Source of the DNA: Narthecium ossifragum
Taxonomy: Eukaryota; Streptophyta; Magnoliopsida; Dioscoreales; Nartheciaceae
Length of the DNA stretch: 64,000 bases
NCBI GenBank assembly: GCA_963920575.1
Contig: OY986972.1
Span: 6,155,115 to 6,219,114 of the forward strand
Direction of reading: 5' to 3'
Shown: positions 12,601-27,600 of the stretch, piece by piece
Layout of the letters: each line of letters opens with the position of its first letter
Position numbering within the stretch: position 1 is the stretch's first letter
Made by a program: the position numbers and the translations under genes
Notes under the pieces: model-generated
Databases searched by the model: none
Told to the model about the DNA's origin: nothing
Seen by the model: only the letters and a program-made list of their open reading frames with translations

Positions 12601-15600
12601 GCAAGATTTTGTCTTCAAATAAGATTTTGAATGTCCTCACAAAACTCCTGCCCCTCAACTGATTCCAGATGTATAAAAAGAGAATATAATCATGTTTGAA
12701 CTCCCTTTTAGATCAACCATATATGAAAACTAAGCATTCCTGTTATGTAAGCATCAAGTATAAAGGGGAGCAAGTTCTTTCAGGCTAAACAATTGCAGCT
12801 TTTTTTAATCCAAATTTAGTCCACCTCACTGTCAACTAACATAGCGGATGATTCGTGAATGAGGAAGAAGGTGCTTTATCATTCTATCTTAAGTAAACAG
12901 GAAGTGCATAAACCATGTGGATTAAGTTCTCTTTCTTTCTGAGTCCAATGCTGAATATTGTTTGCATTTTAGACTTCTACTTCAGCTATCCAACCCTGTT
13001 TATTCACTGCAAGTTTGCTAATAGTGCATTGCATGTGCAGGATTTGTGAGCCTGGGATGCTGTGCAACAAAGAATTTTACTGATTCTAACATAATATGGA
13101 CACGGGATGATTATTTTCTGAAAGATGTGGGGAGATGCAAGAATTTTAATGAATCATCATTGCCCCTTACTTATCAAAGCGCCCGGATTTTTGGAACAAA
13201 TGACCTAATTAACGGATCAGCCTGTTACAAGTTGCCGGTCATGCGGGGACAGGACTACTTAGTGAGGACTACATTTCTTAATGGCACCATATTGAGATCT
13301 ATGAATGGAACCTCCTTCAACATCTCTATTGGGGCTACATCGATATCCCGTGTCAACTCTTCTGTTGACTTTGTAGAGGTGGAATCTATTTTTTCAGCTA
13401 GTAGCGATCAGACAAGCATTTGTTTGCTAAGAGGGGACGGCAATGCTTACGTTTCGATGGTCGAGTTGAGGCCTCTGAATCATTTGACATACAAAGATGC
13501 ATCTTACATTCTGAAATTAATCACTCGAGTTGATCTTGGAAATGTAAATACTTCTTATAGGTACGCTGTTTTGTTGATACTTTTTACTTTCTAGTCATAG
13601 CACATACCTTGCAATACGTTTGTATCACAATGATTTTAGCATTGATGATAAGATGTTGAAAGCTACCTATCATGTTCAGGTATCCAGTCGACCCAGCTGA
13701 CCGAATATGGAGCATCTATGGAAATTCGAATAACTGGATTTTGCGGAAATCACCTAACGTCCTTCCACGAGGAGTTGCCAGCTCGATACCCATTGAAGTT
13801 CTCCAGACTGCTGCTGAAGATGCCAATCAATTGAAGCTCTTTGTACCTGACCTTGAAGTGGACCAAGCAGACTATCTTGTCAAACTTTACTTCCTTGAGC
13901 TTGAAGCCAGTGTCCAAAGAGGGGGAAGAATCATAGACATTAATATGAATGGCGAGGAGAAGTATGGAAGATTTGATATTCTAGACAATGGTACCAACTA
14001 TAAGGAACTTTCAATAAATGTTACAGCGAGGGGTAATCTGGATATAACCTTAGTCAAGAATCCAGAACTAGAAGCATCAATTTACGGACCCATCTGCAAC
14101 GCCTATGAAATCTTCCAAGTTCATAAAATAGCTGCTGGGACAGCCCAAAGTGATGGTATTTTATGCCTCCTAATATTTTACTGAACATTAGAGATAACAC
14201 AAATAGAACTTTCATCATACATGCAAAGAATGTTTCTGCATGCTTTTCAAAAATTTAGAGACATGCTGATGTTTTGAATGAGGAAGCACCAGCATACAAT
14301 AGCTGTCATATCTGTGCCAGCAGCAAGATGAGTAGGTGAGAGTCACAGGACTAACCCATGGAAGCATCCATAGTCCATTAGGAAATCACATTTTTAGAGG
14401 ATTTATTAGTTTCGTCTTTAATTCATAGTGATTAGAAAACTCTGATGTAATCCATCTGGGGCATTGAGATATCACAGTGGGCTGAGTTAAATAAGTGTTA
14501 CAAACAGTCGCATTAGACATTATACATGGAAAGTGGAGTCCCCCTTCTTTTTGGCATAGGTCATGGGCTTAATCAAGAAGCTCTGCTTGGGAACCTCCTA
14601 TATCAACATTGGAACAAGGACTTTTAGGTTTTAGTGAGAACTTCTCGTTAGCAAGGAATTTTTGTTTGGTTGCATTGCTTGTAGTTCTATCACTTATCCT
14701 GGTGAGTTCTGCAGACTCAACATAGCAGAAGCTTCTCAAGCTCAGGCATTTACTTTTCTACTTAGAGACCAATGCCCTTATTGCACCTGCAACTTGATGC
14801 AAATGCTGTAATATTTACCTGAATATACCTCATTTGCTGCTGCAACAGGCTTGCACGAAGGAATTCTTCCTTATATACATGGAATGAAGTAGTTAGGAAG
14901 TAATGAAGTTAGCTAATAAGCTGTGAATTTTCATAATGCATATTTGCTTAGGAATGATTCACGTCTATAATTTGTCAACAGTGGATGCAGCAGGAAAGTT
15001 GAGGGATGAGCTGACAAAGGCAAATCCAGGAAATCAATTGTTAAGAGAATGGAATGGGAACCCATGTGTTCCTTCTCCTTGGGCTGGTTTTAGCTGCAAA
15101 AATGAGAACGATAGCCTTGTCATCACTAAACTGTAAGTGGCCCTTATTGCCAAGAGAAAGGTTTAAACATTCTGATATATGTGATGATTGCTTCCTTGTT
15201 CCTACAACTGCGCTATTGGTACATATTCCCTAGTTATGTTGCTTCTCATGGCTTTTATGAAAATTTGGATTTTTGGTTCTTCCATGCTAGTTATTTGCTT
15301 CTGCTGTTCATAGCTCATGCTGATAGCCATTTTGTTGTATTAATTTATCCATTTTTCTCTAAGCTGAAAATTACATTTAAGTTGGTGTCATCTCCTGTTT
15401 CTCACTGATTATTAGCAAGTGATCCAAACCATTTTTCATATTGCAGGAACCTAACAGGTCAAGGTTTGCAAGGACCATTACCAGAAGACATCAGTGAACT
15501 AACAAAGCTGGAGGAGCTGTATGTTATCAGCAAATATGACTCACAATATGTGCAGTGTTTATGCTTTTTTTTTCTGTTGTTTGCTGATGTGAAAAAAAAT

Positions 15601-18600
15601 TCTGTATACAGGGATTTGGATAGTAACAATTTCTCAGGGACCATTCCGGAATCTTTTGCCTCACTTCACCACTTGTCAAAATTGTATGACATGTTTCTTT
15701 TACTTGAACTCTTGATCTGCCTGTTTGCAGAAAGCAAAGTGTTTTGTAGGATCTGATGGGAGTGGCATTGCTTCCATAACATATATGCTCTTTGATTTGC
15801 ATGTTAGTAATTTAACTTCCATGTTTTAGGTCTATCAGGTGCAACCCGCAGTTCAACAATCAGCATAATTTGACAAATTTCACCATAGAGTATGAGCAAT
15901 ATGCTTTACGTTCCTGTGATATATAACACAATATTTTCCTTGTTTGGGCTTATAATTTTTCTGGCTTTAATTTGGCAGAACTGGAAGGTGTGCTCCTGAA
16001 GACCGCATTAGAATTCTAGAAAGTATTTTCATCTTCTGTGGTGTTGCTGTGGGATCTGTTGCATTCACCGCTGCACTTGGAATGGTCTTTGCCTGCTTTT
16101 ATAGACGTGTCCGTCGTCCTAAGAAAATTGATTATCCGGCTATTAAGAGTAGGTTTTCCATATCTGGTAGTAACTACATTCCATTGACCTCATTCCTTGA
16201 ATGTGACCCATTTTTATTCAGCACAAACTTTATATCCTCCACCAATATTCTAACAGTAGCTTTTTGAACAAAGTTTATTCTTGTTTACTGGTTCTGGAAA
16301 TGTGCTATTAAGCTCTAAGGTAGGCATATTCAAATAGTCATATGGATGCATATTGCAACTTTAAAACTTCAAGGTCTCTAATGTTATTTTGAGAAATTAA
16401 AGCCTTTAATTTGATCTCGAACTACTTTTGAGCAATCTCTGCAGAGATTTAGGCATGATTCTTTGTTCCCAGTAGAAGTTGCTGTCTTTTACTGTGAAGT
16501 CATGAACCATTTGTCTTGAAATGCATAGAGGTAGGAATAAGGTCTTCTAATACACATTGAGATGGTTAATGAACTTTCATCTGGTAATATGCAACATACT
16601 CCTATGAATAAGAATATCACACGATGAATAGTGATTCTGAACTATGAAGCATGGATCAAATGGAGACCGGAACCTGAATTGTAGGTCTTCAGTAACCTTC
16701 AGAAGCAGATAACCTAGAGCTGATTGTTCAGAAGGACTACCTATAGCAACCAAAGAATGAAACTGTGAGGGAGAAGCACCTGGATTGGAATTAGAATTAG
16801 TAAATGATCGTGCCTGATTTAGGCATCCAATGGCATGGCATGTCCTCTTTGATTCAAGGGGTGTATAATCTCTACCATGCCAATATCAGATGTCCAATTT
16901 GTTGGAATGTGAAAAGACTCCGTGGAAGATTTGATAGGAAGGTGGATTCAAATCAAGCTGGGAAGCTAAAACTGATTTAGAAATGTCCAATGTTATATTC
17001 TTTCAACATTGATTCTCGAAGGAAGTGGATGTTTGGTTTGTTACAAGTATTTTGCTTGTAATCTATATTACCCAGGCATTGGCTGGATCTGACTAAAGGA
17101 AGGGCTGTAGGGTCATCTTTTTGTAGACGCCCTATGTTGAAAATAGGGTAAGAAGGGCTTGGCTAGGTTTGAGGCTTGATTAGGATTAGGATTAGGATTA
17201 GGATTTGAGGGTTAGCATTGACAAGTTCTAGGGTTTCCTAGGTTTAGGTTGGGACAAAAGTTTGGGTTTTTGGGGAAAGTGGGGTGATGGTTTTCGGGTT
17301 TAGAAGAAGGCCGATTGTGAAGGATGAAGGGAAAGAGGCCAGGTGGGAAAGAAGCAAAGGGGACAGGGTTAGGCTTGCTGGAATAGGGAAGTGGGAGGAG
17401 AGGGTGGACCTAGGAAGGAAACTGGCATTTAGGAAGGAAAGGGAGAGGCCGGGTGGAAGAACTAGGAGAAGGAAGAAGTAAAGGTGATCTATCATAGTAA
17501 AAGTAGGAAAGGAGGTACAGGGCTGGCTGACTTGGTCTATCTAGGTTTATAGAGGAGCTGGGCCAATGGGCTGAAGAGGAAGGTGCTGGTTGGCTAGAAA
17601 GGAGAGGAAAAGAATAAAGAATGTGGGCGGAGCTTGAGGGGAAGAGGGACAAATGTAAGTGGCTAGTGGTGAAGAGAGGAGTAGAAGAAAGGAGAAATTA
17701 ATGCATGATTGCTGCAACTAGTTTCTTTAAGTTTGAGATTGTCCTACTCATCTTCTTGCATGCTCACCTGATCGTCCTTGTCTTTGTCGTGCCAATGTTT
17801 GGAGAATGACAAAAGGAACGAAATAATGGCAAACTTTGACAAATTAATCTTTGCAAGCCCGTTAATATTGCACTATGACAAATTGACAATAGCAAATTGG
17901 ATACCATTTGGCATGTTTGTCGCAATTGAAGTTCGAGATCAACATACCTGGCAATTTGTTATTTGACACCAAATTGCATTATGATTTAAAAATTGATTTT
18001 AGAACTTAGTAATTTACTGCGTGCAAACACTTCCAGAATATGATTGAATATTTGAATGTTCATGTTTCAATCGATTTACTGCCTTCAAGTATCTGCATTG
18101 AGCAGGTACAACATGAAATTCAAGATAAATGTTTAGTTACCATTTAATCGTTATACACCAACAGTTAGGGGTTCTTCTTTTAGCTCTAAAGAGCATGGTT
18201 TGCTGATCTTCCCGCAAAACATGCAGATGCCGCTTCTTCAAAGGATAGCACTGCTGTGCCATATGTGAAGCCCGTAGTGCAACAATTTTCTCTTCGATAT
18301 ATTGAAGTTGCCACATGGTATTACAAAACGAAGATTGGTGAAGGTGGATTTGGAATAGTTTATCGTGGGACCTTGCCGCATGGTCAAGAAGTGGCTGTGA
18401 AAGTCCGGTCGTCCACATCATCTCAGGGGATTCGTGAATTTGACAATGAGGTAAGTAATCTTATGATTCCCATGTCTATCGAAGGGCTTTTCATAGTTTT
18501 CCGTCCATTAAAAAAAAAAATTTGATCAGTTAAACCTGCTAGAATAAGGTGCTTAGGTGCTTGTCACCGCTCCAGCAAGAACATTGCCATGAAATTCACA

Positions 18601-21600
18601 TGTGATTATAAAATATGGAGTGATTGACATCACAAGAGGGAAAAAGTTTATCTGCATTGAGAAACATATGTCGGAATATTTCTTCTTAGAGGGATACATA
18701 TGGATGCTAGAGAGCTACTTGTCTTTTATGTAACTATAACAAGTTCGTCAGAGCCTGCGTTTTATGATCTTATGATTGTCTCACTTGTGTAAGAATGATC
18801 TATTTTTGAAGTTTCAACATCCAAAGAAAACTATAAAGATCTTTGCAGTAACTTATTGTTGCATATATAGTAGGCTTGAATCTACACATGTCGAAAAGAA
18901 AAAGAAAAAGAAAAAGAAAAAGAAAAAGAAAAATAAAAATAAAAATAAAAGGACGATGGGCAGCAATATTCATTATTCACTTGTTTGTTATTCCTATTTT
19001 GTTCCTTCTTGCCACTATTTTTACCTTCAAATAAAATTTATCAGCCTGAGCCATCGTCACTCCCTCTTTATGCTTCCTTCATACCTTTTCCAGCATAGTC
19101 GGTGCCCTTTCTTTTCTTCATATTTCTATTTATTGAACTACATTTTCAGATTCATTGCCTTGGACAGCGTGACTGTTTACTCAACAGAAATATGCTTCGA
19201 GGACAAAAAGACCGCACTGATTTAGGAGTAGCTAATTATGTCTTCATAAATGTTCATGCGTAGTTGCGTATGTTGGAGGGAGAACACATATGTGATATTC
19301 GTTCAGTTGCTACTTGCTAGTATATTTGTACTTCATGGTAGAGTCGCCGTCCATCATATGACATGATGGGGGTAACTCCATCCCAGTAGTGCCATTTATA
19401 TCAGGGGCAGCAGCAACATTATAGCAATGAAATGAAGGCTCTGTTAGGGTAAGGATAGGATAGGGAGCGATGTGTTTGCGCGCTCACGAACCCGTGTGGG
19501 TGTGTTTGTGTGCAATGTAAGATCAGACTGGCATAAAGTGGTAGGGGGAAAGGCTTAAATGACCTTAAATTGTTCGAATTGTGGTGCTTTCATCATTTAA
19601 CGTTGTGTTTTGAATTTGGCCGACTTCATCTATGTGATGTGTATTGCATTTACTTGTAAGACATGGCAATTTCAGAGTAGAATGAACTCTATCACATATT
19701 AGATCCAGATGGTGTGTTTCCATAATAATGCTATGTTATACTGGTTCTTCAGAATTTTAGTTCAATCAGAAAAAATAAGGCATCCTAATAGGTCCAAAGC
19801 ATGTTTAGGTTCTAGAGAACGAGACAGATTTCAAATGGATTTTCTAATTGAGATCTTTTGCATTATGCTATCATTATGATGAAATTGCAACCTTTCTGCC
19901 GAGAAGGATTAAAGTGGATGAATTTTCACGCGTTGGTAGCAGTAAGTTGTATGCATGCCTAGACAAATATACAGGTTACTTGAATGATTATAAAAGCTGG
20001 ACTTCAGGTTTAAAGAATCAGAGAGCTTATAGTGATGTCCAATGCTGCCACATAACAAGAACTTATATTATACTAGTATGAACTTGGAATCTGCTTCTCT
20101 ATTAGAGTGTAAAACCTAGCACTTGGTATACTTGCGATGCTGCTTCATTCGTCCTGTCAAACAATAGTAGTTCACCGTTAGGTTATCGGTTTGTCATTAA
20201 ACTTATCCTACAGCAACAGGATCCATTGATCCTTCTTTCTGTGTTCCATTTAATACATGATCTTGTTTCCCCAGTATGCTGTCTGAATAGTGTTGTTAAT
20301 GAACTTGAACCACAGTTGAAACTTCTGTCATCTATACGGCATGAGAATTTGGTCCCGCTTCTTGGATACTGCTGTGACAATGATCAACAAATTCTTGTCT
20401 ATCCCTTCATGTCAAACGGTTCACTGCAAGATCGTCTTTATGGTACTAATCTTAACTGCAAAGATCAATCTATTTCACTTACCATTTTGGTAATATTTTC
20501 CTTCTTTTCATAACTATACCAACATTTTCACAGGTGAGGCAACAAAAAGAAAAGTTCTTGACTGGCCAACTAGACTCTCTATCGCGCTTGGTGCTGCGAG
20601 AGGTAACCATTTTTGTCGTACTAAGTGTTTAACTTGATGCATTTTGCACTTTCATATTTCATCTAGAGATTTTGACTAATTACAAAAAGTGTAAAAAATT
20701 GTTAAAATGCATAGTCCTGTGTGCACTTGTGCATTTATATCTAAGAGTGAAACTTTAATCTTAGGTTTTTTAGTATCTAAACAGAATTTTACATGCTTGA
20801 ACAGTGCAAGGAAAGAAGATGGAATTAAACTGGTAAATTGTAATAGATAATATTTTACATCCCTTTGAGTTTCCATTTGTTGCAAGTACTTTACAAGTTC
20901 CTCGCGGTATCTTAGATGTTACCTATGCAAATGAGTCCCAAGTTGCTTCTATCTATGTCATAAAGGTGAGCTATTTATCCTCTCTTTTTGTTTCTCCTAT
21001 TTCCTTATTTTGGTACCTTAACTCCATCCATATGTCATGGCTCTACGTTCCAGATAAGGTTGAGATGATCCTACTTTGCACACTCTCTAACAAGATGACG
21101 TAGATGAAATTGATAAAACTAAAAAAAAAGAAAGGATGTGAACCAAGAGCTAGTTTAAAGAAAGTGCAGATTTGTTTCTCGTATGTAATGAATTATCATC
21201 ACTATTAGATTGAAACATCCTTCTTGTGCTCTCTTGAGTCACCAACAAATTGGGACTCTTTTAGGGCGCGTTTGGCTCCGACGGATCCGCGGAATCCGTC
21301 GGAGCGGATTCCAGAGGCGGATCCCGATTTCCAGAATCTGCGTGGGATCCGCGCCCGAGCCAAACGCACGGATCCTGCCCCTGCGGGATTCGCACATCCC
21401 CCATCCCGCGGATTCAGTGGGATGGGGGTGCGCCAAACGCGCCCTTAGTATCACCACCATACAAATGTAACATCACCCACCTTTGTTCTTTATTTCTTCT
21501 AAAAAATAAGAGCTAGTTTAAAGAAAGTGCACATTTGTCTCTCGTATGTAATGAGTTATCATCACTATTAGATTGAAACATCCTTCTTGTGCTCTATTGA

Positions 21601-24600
21601 GTCACCACCAAATTGGAACTCTTTTAGTATCACCTCCATACAAATGTAACATCACCCACCTTTGTTCTTTATTTATTATTCTAAAAAAATAAGTGGAGGA
21701 CATAGGGCCACAAATTTAATCATCGCTTTCTTTTGAATAACCGAGTTTCATTTCCTTTTCATTGTACTTATGGGTTTCCATAGTTCACAACATCATATGG
21801 CGCTCTATAAGCGGAGAAGCATTGAAATTCGGCACATGATTATGTGCTATTCTTGTTGTCATGTACTTGAAAACTTGTTAGGACATGTTGATAATAACTG
21901 GATAAGCACTAGGATGATTTTGTAACGCCCCGGCCCGTGAGCTCCCGGTCGGACCAGGATCCACCCGAGGGCCCCACCCGACACAATATTGTCCGCTTTT
22001 GGCTCACCTCCGAAAACCGGGCTACCCCTCCCAACTTCCCAGGAGGTCACCCATCGCTCCAACGCCGAGCACGCTTAACGTTGGAGTTTTCTGACGGATC
22101 ACTGCCATCACAGCTTTAAAACGCGTTGTGTTTTATAAGGGCTTACTATATACTTATATCGAGCTCCGGACCATACCCAGGCGTTGTGGGATTACTTACC
22201 CGGCTACCCGACTCATCCCCGCCTTCTAGGCGAAGGCATCTTGTCCCACGGTAGACCCAACGGGCCTCACAGATTTGGTGTACCAAGGATTGCCATCCCA
22301 TGGCACGTCCTGTGAGACACATTTTCCAATATGGTTTGGCATGACATGTTCCCACACTCACGCCTAGCAAGGAAAGGATGTTCTTAGGATACCTTTATGA
22401 TTAATAGCCGCACTACATTGTGCAGATGAACCCTAAATAAAATGTCAATGATGAGATTGTAGATAACATTGTCATGGTAGTGGCTGACATGGTGGTCAAC
22501 AAAGACGAAGAAGGTGAGGGTGACCTTGGGCACGTGATGGAGACGAAGACTTGGAGGGTAGGGGCAAAAGAGGTTGATATCGACAAATTAGCTAAGGATT
22601 CGAGATTAGGAGACATGCCACGCGTTGATCCTTGGAACCCCTTTGGGTTCCGAGCGTTAACTCATATCATGATCCCACACAAATATTTGCTAATCTAGCT
22701 CTTCAGTGACCTACATCATCAATAATAACATCATAGGTTCTATAACACCCAAGGATGGATGTATCGATCGGCAAGTTGTAGGCTCGATAAATTCGACCGG
22801 CTTCGACACAGTTTAAGTACAATGGATTTTGGGTGCGGGCTTAAATATGAACGGGTTTCAGCATATATCCAAGAATTGTATATGTTAATCTTTTCGGGTC
22901 CACTTATGTTAAGGCTCATTTGGTCCGATTCGGACGAGACCTGTTAATAACTACATAAAGCCCTCATCGATCTCAAACCCTTATCTGTAGTGTCGTTCTC
23001 TCTTTCGGCTTCTACTCTGGTATCTCCAGCTCTCCTCCAGCATTTCCTCTTGTTTGGCTTCTCCTCCAGCACCTCCTCTCCTTCGGCTCCTCCAACATTT
23101 TTTACTTCCTCCGTTCTCCTCTCAATTCAATATTTTTAGCCTCTCTCACCTCCCCTGATATCAACACAGTGACTCGTCACAGTCGGTGCTAGTGGTAAGT
23201 GTGATTAGTGAAAAAATAATCCAAGCAACTTGCCACAAGTATCACGAGTGTTATATACAGAAGATCATGATTTGTATCATACATCAAGAGAACATGTAGG
23301 ATGAAAATAAATATGTTTGCAGGCTAAATACTTTAGTATCTTGCAATAATACATCAAGATCTGTCATCCATATGTTTCACAAAAGCACTAAACAAAATTA
23401 GCAGTACCTACAGGTTGTTGCTAGCTTTAACTCAATTCTCCATTCCACCCATTCTCGGAGTTATCAGAGTCACTTGCTTCACACAACCCACACAGGGAAT
23501 GGGCTTATGGCTCAATAGCAGACTATTGCAATATTCATCTAACGGTAAACAACATCAACCCTACACGACATAATGGAACTATTAGACCTCTAGTTTGTGG
23601 ATCCAGTAGGAAGTGCGCTATCAAGAGGGGTGTTCTAAGGATGAAGACCTACAGTACCACCTCTAGGGTGAACTAGCCAAGAGCATCGAATATCTAACGC
23701 GCACCCTGTCTATATGCCTAGTTGTGCCATCCTCAAGTCCTCGACTAAAAGGAATACCATGTGCACTCCAATGACCGTCCTGGTACAACCTCATGCTTTA
23801 GTCATCGAGAGTGACTAATGCTAGTGGGTCATCTTGTAGTTGTGCCATCTCCACGTACATTCCTGATACTTTTAGGGAAAATATGCAATCTAACCTATTC
23901 GTGCTATACTCCTAGCTCACAATGACTAAACGTCCATGAATTCATCTTGCAGATCCCAAGTCATCAATCCAACATGTTAAAAGATCATATCCTTGATCAA
24001 TATCATTTTACACACATGATTTGGTTGACCCAAATACCCCAACACTCAAGGAGCTAGCCATCTTCAGAGTATTGATCAGCCCCCCTTTACCCAATCTCTG
24101 GCAATGTTTGGCATGTTCCCAATCGCCAAGGCTTTGGGAGGGTTGGGTAGATCAGACCCATCAGGCTGGTCTGGTACCATTAAGCCCAATTGGACCACGT
24201 CCTCTCTTCTACTCTTGCCTACTTCACTTAAGGGCCTATTTGGTTGATGAGTAGTTAGGGTGGAGTAACTGAGTGGAGTGTTGACTGGGGTGGATTGGGG
24301 TAGGGTGGAGTGGAAGTTTTGGTGTTTGATTGGTGCTGGAATGGGCTGGAGTGATATGGATGGCTGAGAACGTGTCAAAGGTCGATCGTCGGCAAAATGA
24401 GGTCGCCGGAGGATGGTGATGGTACAATAGAGATAACATGGCTATGGGGAGTCAATCCAATGGGTTGGATTGTTAGATTCATTGCCGGAGTTGGCGGATC
24501 TAAAAACGCAACTCCGAAAGTCATATGGACGGCTGAAAATGCGTCGAAACTCGATCGCCTACGAACAAGGTCACCGGAGGATGACAATGGTACAAGAGAT

Positions 24601-27600
24601 ATCGGAGGGCGAGGTCGTTGGGGTCATGGCGAGGGTTACGGTGAGTTGGAGCGATGTCGTTCCAGTGGTGATGTCCAGTGAGATGAAACCCTAAGGAGAG
24701 TGGGGGTGGTGCGATGGCACACTCATCATTGCAATGAATCGACTATGGCGCTTTTCTTGCCAAAGTCAAAATGATGGGGTGGAGTTGATTTATGGAATCA
24801 GATCGGTAGAGTGGCACGACCCCATCGCACCCAAATGACTAGAGTGGTGCGACCCCATCACACCCAAACGCCTGGGGTGGGGTGGACTGGGCTCACTCCA
24901 CCCCATCGAGCCTCACTTGGGCAGTACCAAACATGCCCTAAGACTACTAGTTTATCGTACTTACGTACTTGAGTTGCATCTTTATTTCGTTGTTGGATTA
25001 GAGAGCCTATTAGGAGTTATGATTTGCTCGGAGTCTTACTTATAGGGCTAGTAGAGAGACTAGTGATGGTTGAGTCCTAGTCCTAGACCGAGTTTTAGTC
25101 CTAATTGCTTAGAGAGCTCTGCCAATAAAAGAGTTAGTCTTGTAAGTGTTTTGGCATCCATCTACCAATCTATAGAGAGATGTACTTGGGTTTTCACTAG
25201 CGTGTTGATGATTTGGAGTTAAAGGTTCGAGTTCCTTAAGAGTAGATCTCGAGGTCCAAGGATACCCTAGGATTCCCCTCCACTTCATCATGCACTTCTA
25301 ACTCTACCACCCCGTATGTCTCTCGCCCGCCAAACATCCCCATCTCCATCACCCAAATCTACTTCCATCACAATCGGCCGTCCTTATTTGTTCACCTCCA
25401 CCCAACACCACCTCTAGCACCAACTACACTGCTTGACGCAGCCTCCTGAAGTCGTAGCCAGTTTTGGAGCATCCTACTATGCCCTTCAACCCTTGAGACC
25501 CGCTCCACCCAATTGACGCACTCCTTCCATACCTCCGGCGACCTCCAGTTTGCAGAGCTGTCCCAAGCCGCTGCCCTCTTCCGCAAGCCACGTCGAACCT
25601 CCCCAACCCTTTCCTAGTTTAACATGCCTAAGTGTCATATCCTCTTTCAAGCTTAGGCCCGACCAATCGCTACCTGTTGTACACACTAGCTTCCACCCAA
25701 GCAATCTCGGCCGGCCCCCTCCCTTTAACTCAAGCTCGAGTTGCTGGCTTGAACTTGGTCTAAACCTTCCTCTTCCAAGCCCGTAACAAGATGATCCGTA
25801 ATCTCTGTATAGTCAGATCGAAATAGCATTCGAGGCCTGTCTAATGGCTGAGATGTGCGAGCAGCCTATCAACCCGATTTGTGCATAAATGAAGAATGTT
25901 ATTTCGATCCGACTATGCACAAATTGGATCACCGTAGGATGGGCTATGCATAGATGAAGAATGTTATTTCAATCACCCTAGCATGGTTATCTAATGCACA
26001 AAACAAGATGATCACATGCATGTCCATATGCAAGAATTCAAAATGTCACACCAAAAAATAATATTGTTGTCATAATAATAGTGAAGTCTTAGAAAATTGA
26101 AGATGCATCATATCGTGAATAAATTTTGGGAAATGGCCAGCTAAACATGACCCGACAATGCGAATTTCCCGTGATGTTGTGGCTGTATTGTGGCTTCACA
26201 AACGCGATTTGTGTGCTTACAATGCCTGGGCTAGGTCACATCATTCGGGTGGTCCAAATTGGCATATTAGCCGCTCAAACGGTTGTGGGCAACTAGCTCA
26301 ACAGGACAACATTTTAGGTAGTACTCACTTGAAATTGGTGCCCTAACTTTTTGCACAACTGTAGCCCAAATCCTTGTCTACCTTTGGTAAGTCCCCCAAG
26401 GCCATTGTAAGCGAGGTTTTGCTAACCTACATTGAATTGAAGAAAATAGGGAAAGGGCTATGCTCTACGGGGCCTAGACCTCATCCAAACTCTTCTACCC
26501 AAGCTCCAGTGACTCTCATGTTTTCTCCCACCTATAGCTCCCAAGACAAGCAAGAAAGCAAGGAAGGGGGCTTGGGTAGAAATCGCTTGAAGGGTGCTAT
26601 AGTGCCGGGAGCATTAACGTGGCAAATCATCAATCGCTTTAGTGGCATCCAACGTCGAAGGAAAAGCCTTGTGTTGGACTAAGAAGTATATGATTCATTC
26701 AAATATCTCTACAATGGTGCCATCCATTATATTAAAAACTAGCACGATATCATGCAAAACAACAAGGAGAAGATCATAGCTGCTAGCACCCTCCCCATTT
26801 AGGACTTGGTGTGATAATTTGGTCAGCCATTTTTTTTAAACATTCTTGTGTTGTTGTTGTTGCCTTTTAGGCTGCAATCGAGCTGTTAATATTCAAGAAA
26901 TGCTCCTTTTTTCGCTGAACTTTTTTGTGAGTTCAACCAAGGTGACACTCTCAATCAAGAGTGAGCTGTTAACCTACGTGAACTCTTGACCATCAAACTA
27001 CTGGCAGGTGCCTCACCAACTCATAAGAGTTTTTAATGGAACAATATGGTTTTCTTTCCATGATATTTGCTAGCTCATGCTTCTGTGCTGGACTTAATAT
27101 GCCTAATCTATTCAATTGTTGAGGCAAGGCTTCTTTAATTTAAAAAATAGAATTAAATTTCTTTCTTAGATCAGCAAGACGAACAATGAATGAAATATGC
27201 TGCTCTTCCGATTTTATTGCATAAGTCAAATATTTAGATATATATCGAGTGCTTTGTTTTTATGCATGTCCGAAAGAAGATGATCTGCCATTTTGTTTGT
27301 ACATAGTATTTAGCCTCAGCATGAAGGTGACCAAAAAGATGTACACCATTTGTGATCGTGAATTATTGGCACATATTATTCCGACTTTGACATGATTCAA
27401 GTATTGTGAGACATCATCTTTAATACGATATCGACTTCTGAATCTGATAGAGTTCTGTGCTAGCGTTCTTCATTAGAGCATCATGGATATTCTAACATCT
27501 TTTGCTAACTCTACGGTATAATTCAGGCATATTATATCTGCACAATTTTGCTGGGCGATGTATCATACATAGGGATATAAAGTCAAGCAACATTCTCCTC

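Larger units (their letters stand above)
9694..13040. other. SYMRK intron 1 (3.35 kb)
   Basis: Contains the chloroplast 23S rDNA insertion (11025-11520) and an 88-bp tandem duplication (11811-11986). No other gene was seen. The donor is CAG|GTGCGA and the acceptor TGTGCAG. Confidence 0.85.
20603..27526. other. SYMRK intron 11 (6.9 kb), transposon landing zone
   Basis: Separates kinase exons 11 and 12 between the codons of the AARG motif. Listed separately are a tandem duplication with a Tourist MITE, a Cassandra solo LTR, a 707-bp Harbinger element and a foldback MITE. About 24994-25290 looks like part of a Copia LTR (starts TGTTGG, contains AATAAAAGAG), with ends unresolved. The remainder (22277-24231 and 25938-27526) shows no gene. 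Confidence 0.75.

Noticed and set aside
17178..17205. Interstitial telomere repeat
   Set aside because: The unit is GATTAG/TTAGGA, not the plant TTTAGGG, and only about four copies are present.
17284..17481. Arg/Lys/Glu-rich 65-codon frame in SYMRK intron 8
   Set aside because: Purine-rich tract artefact with the opposite strand equally open; no domain.
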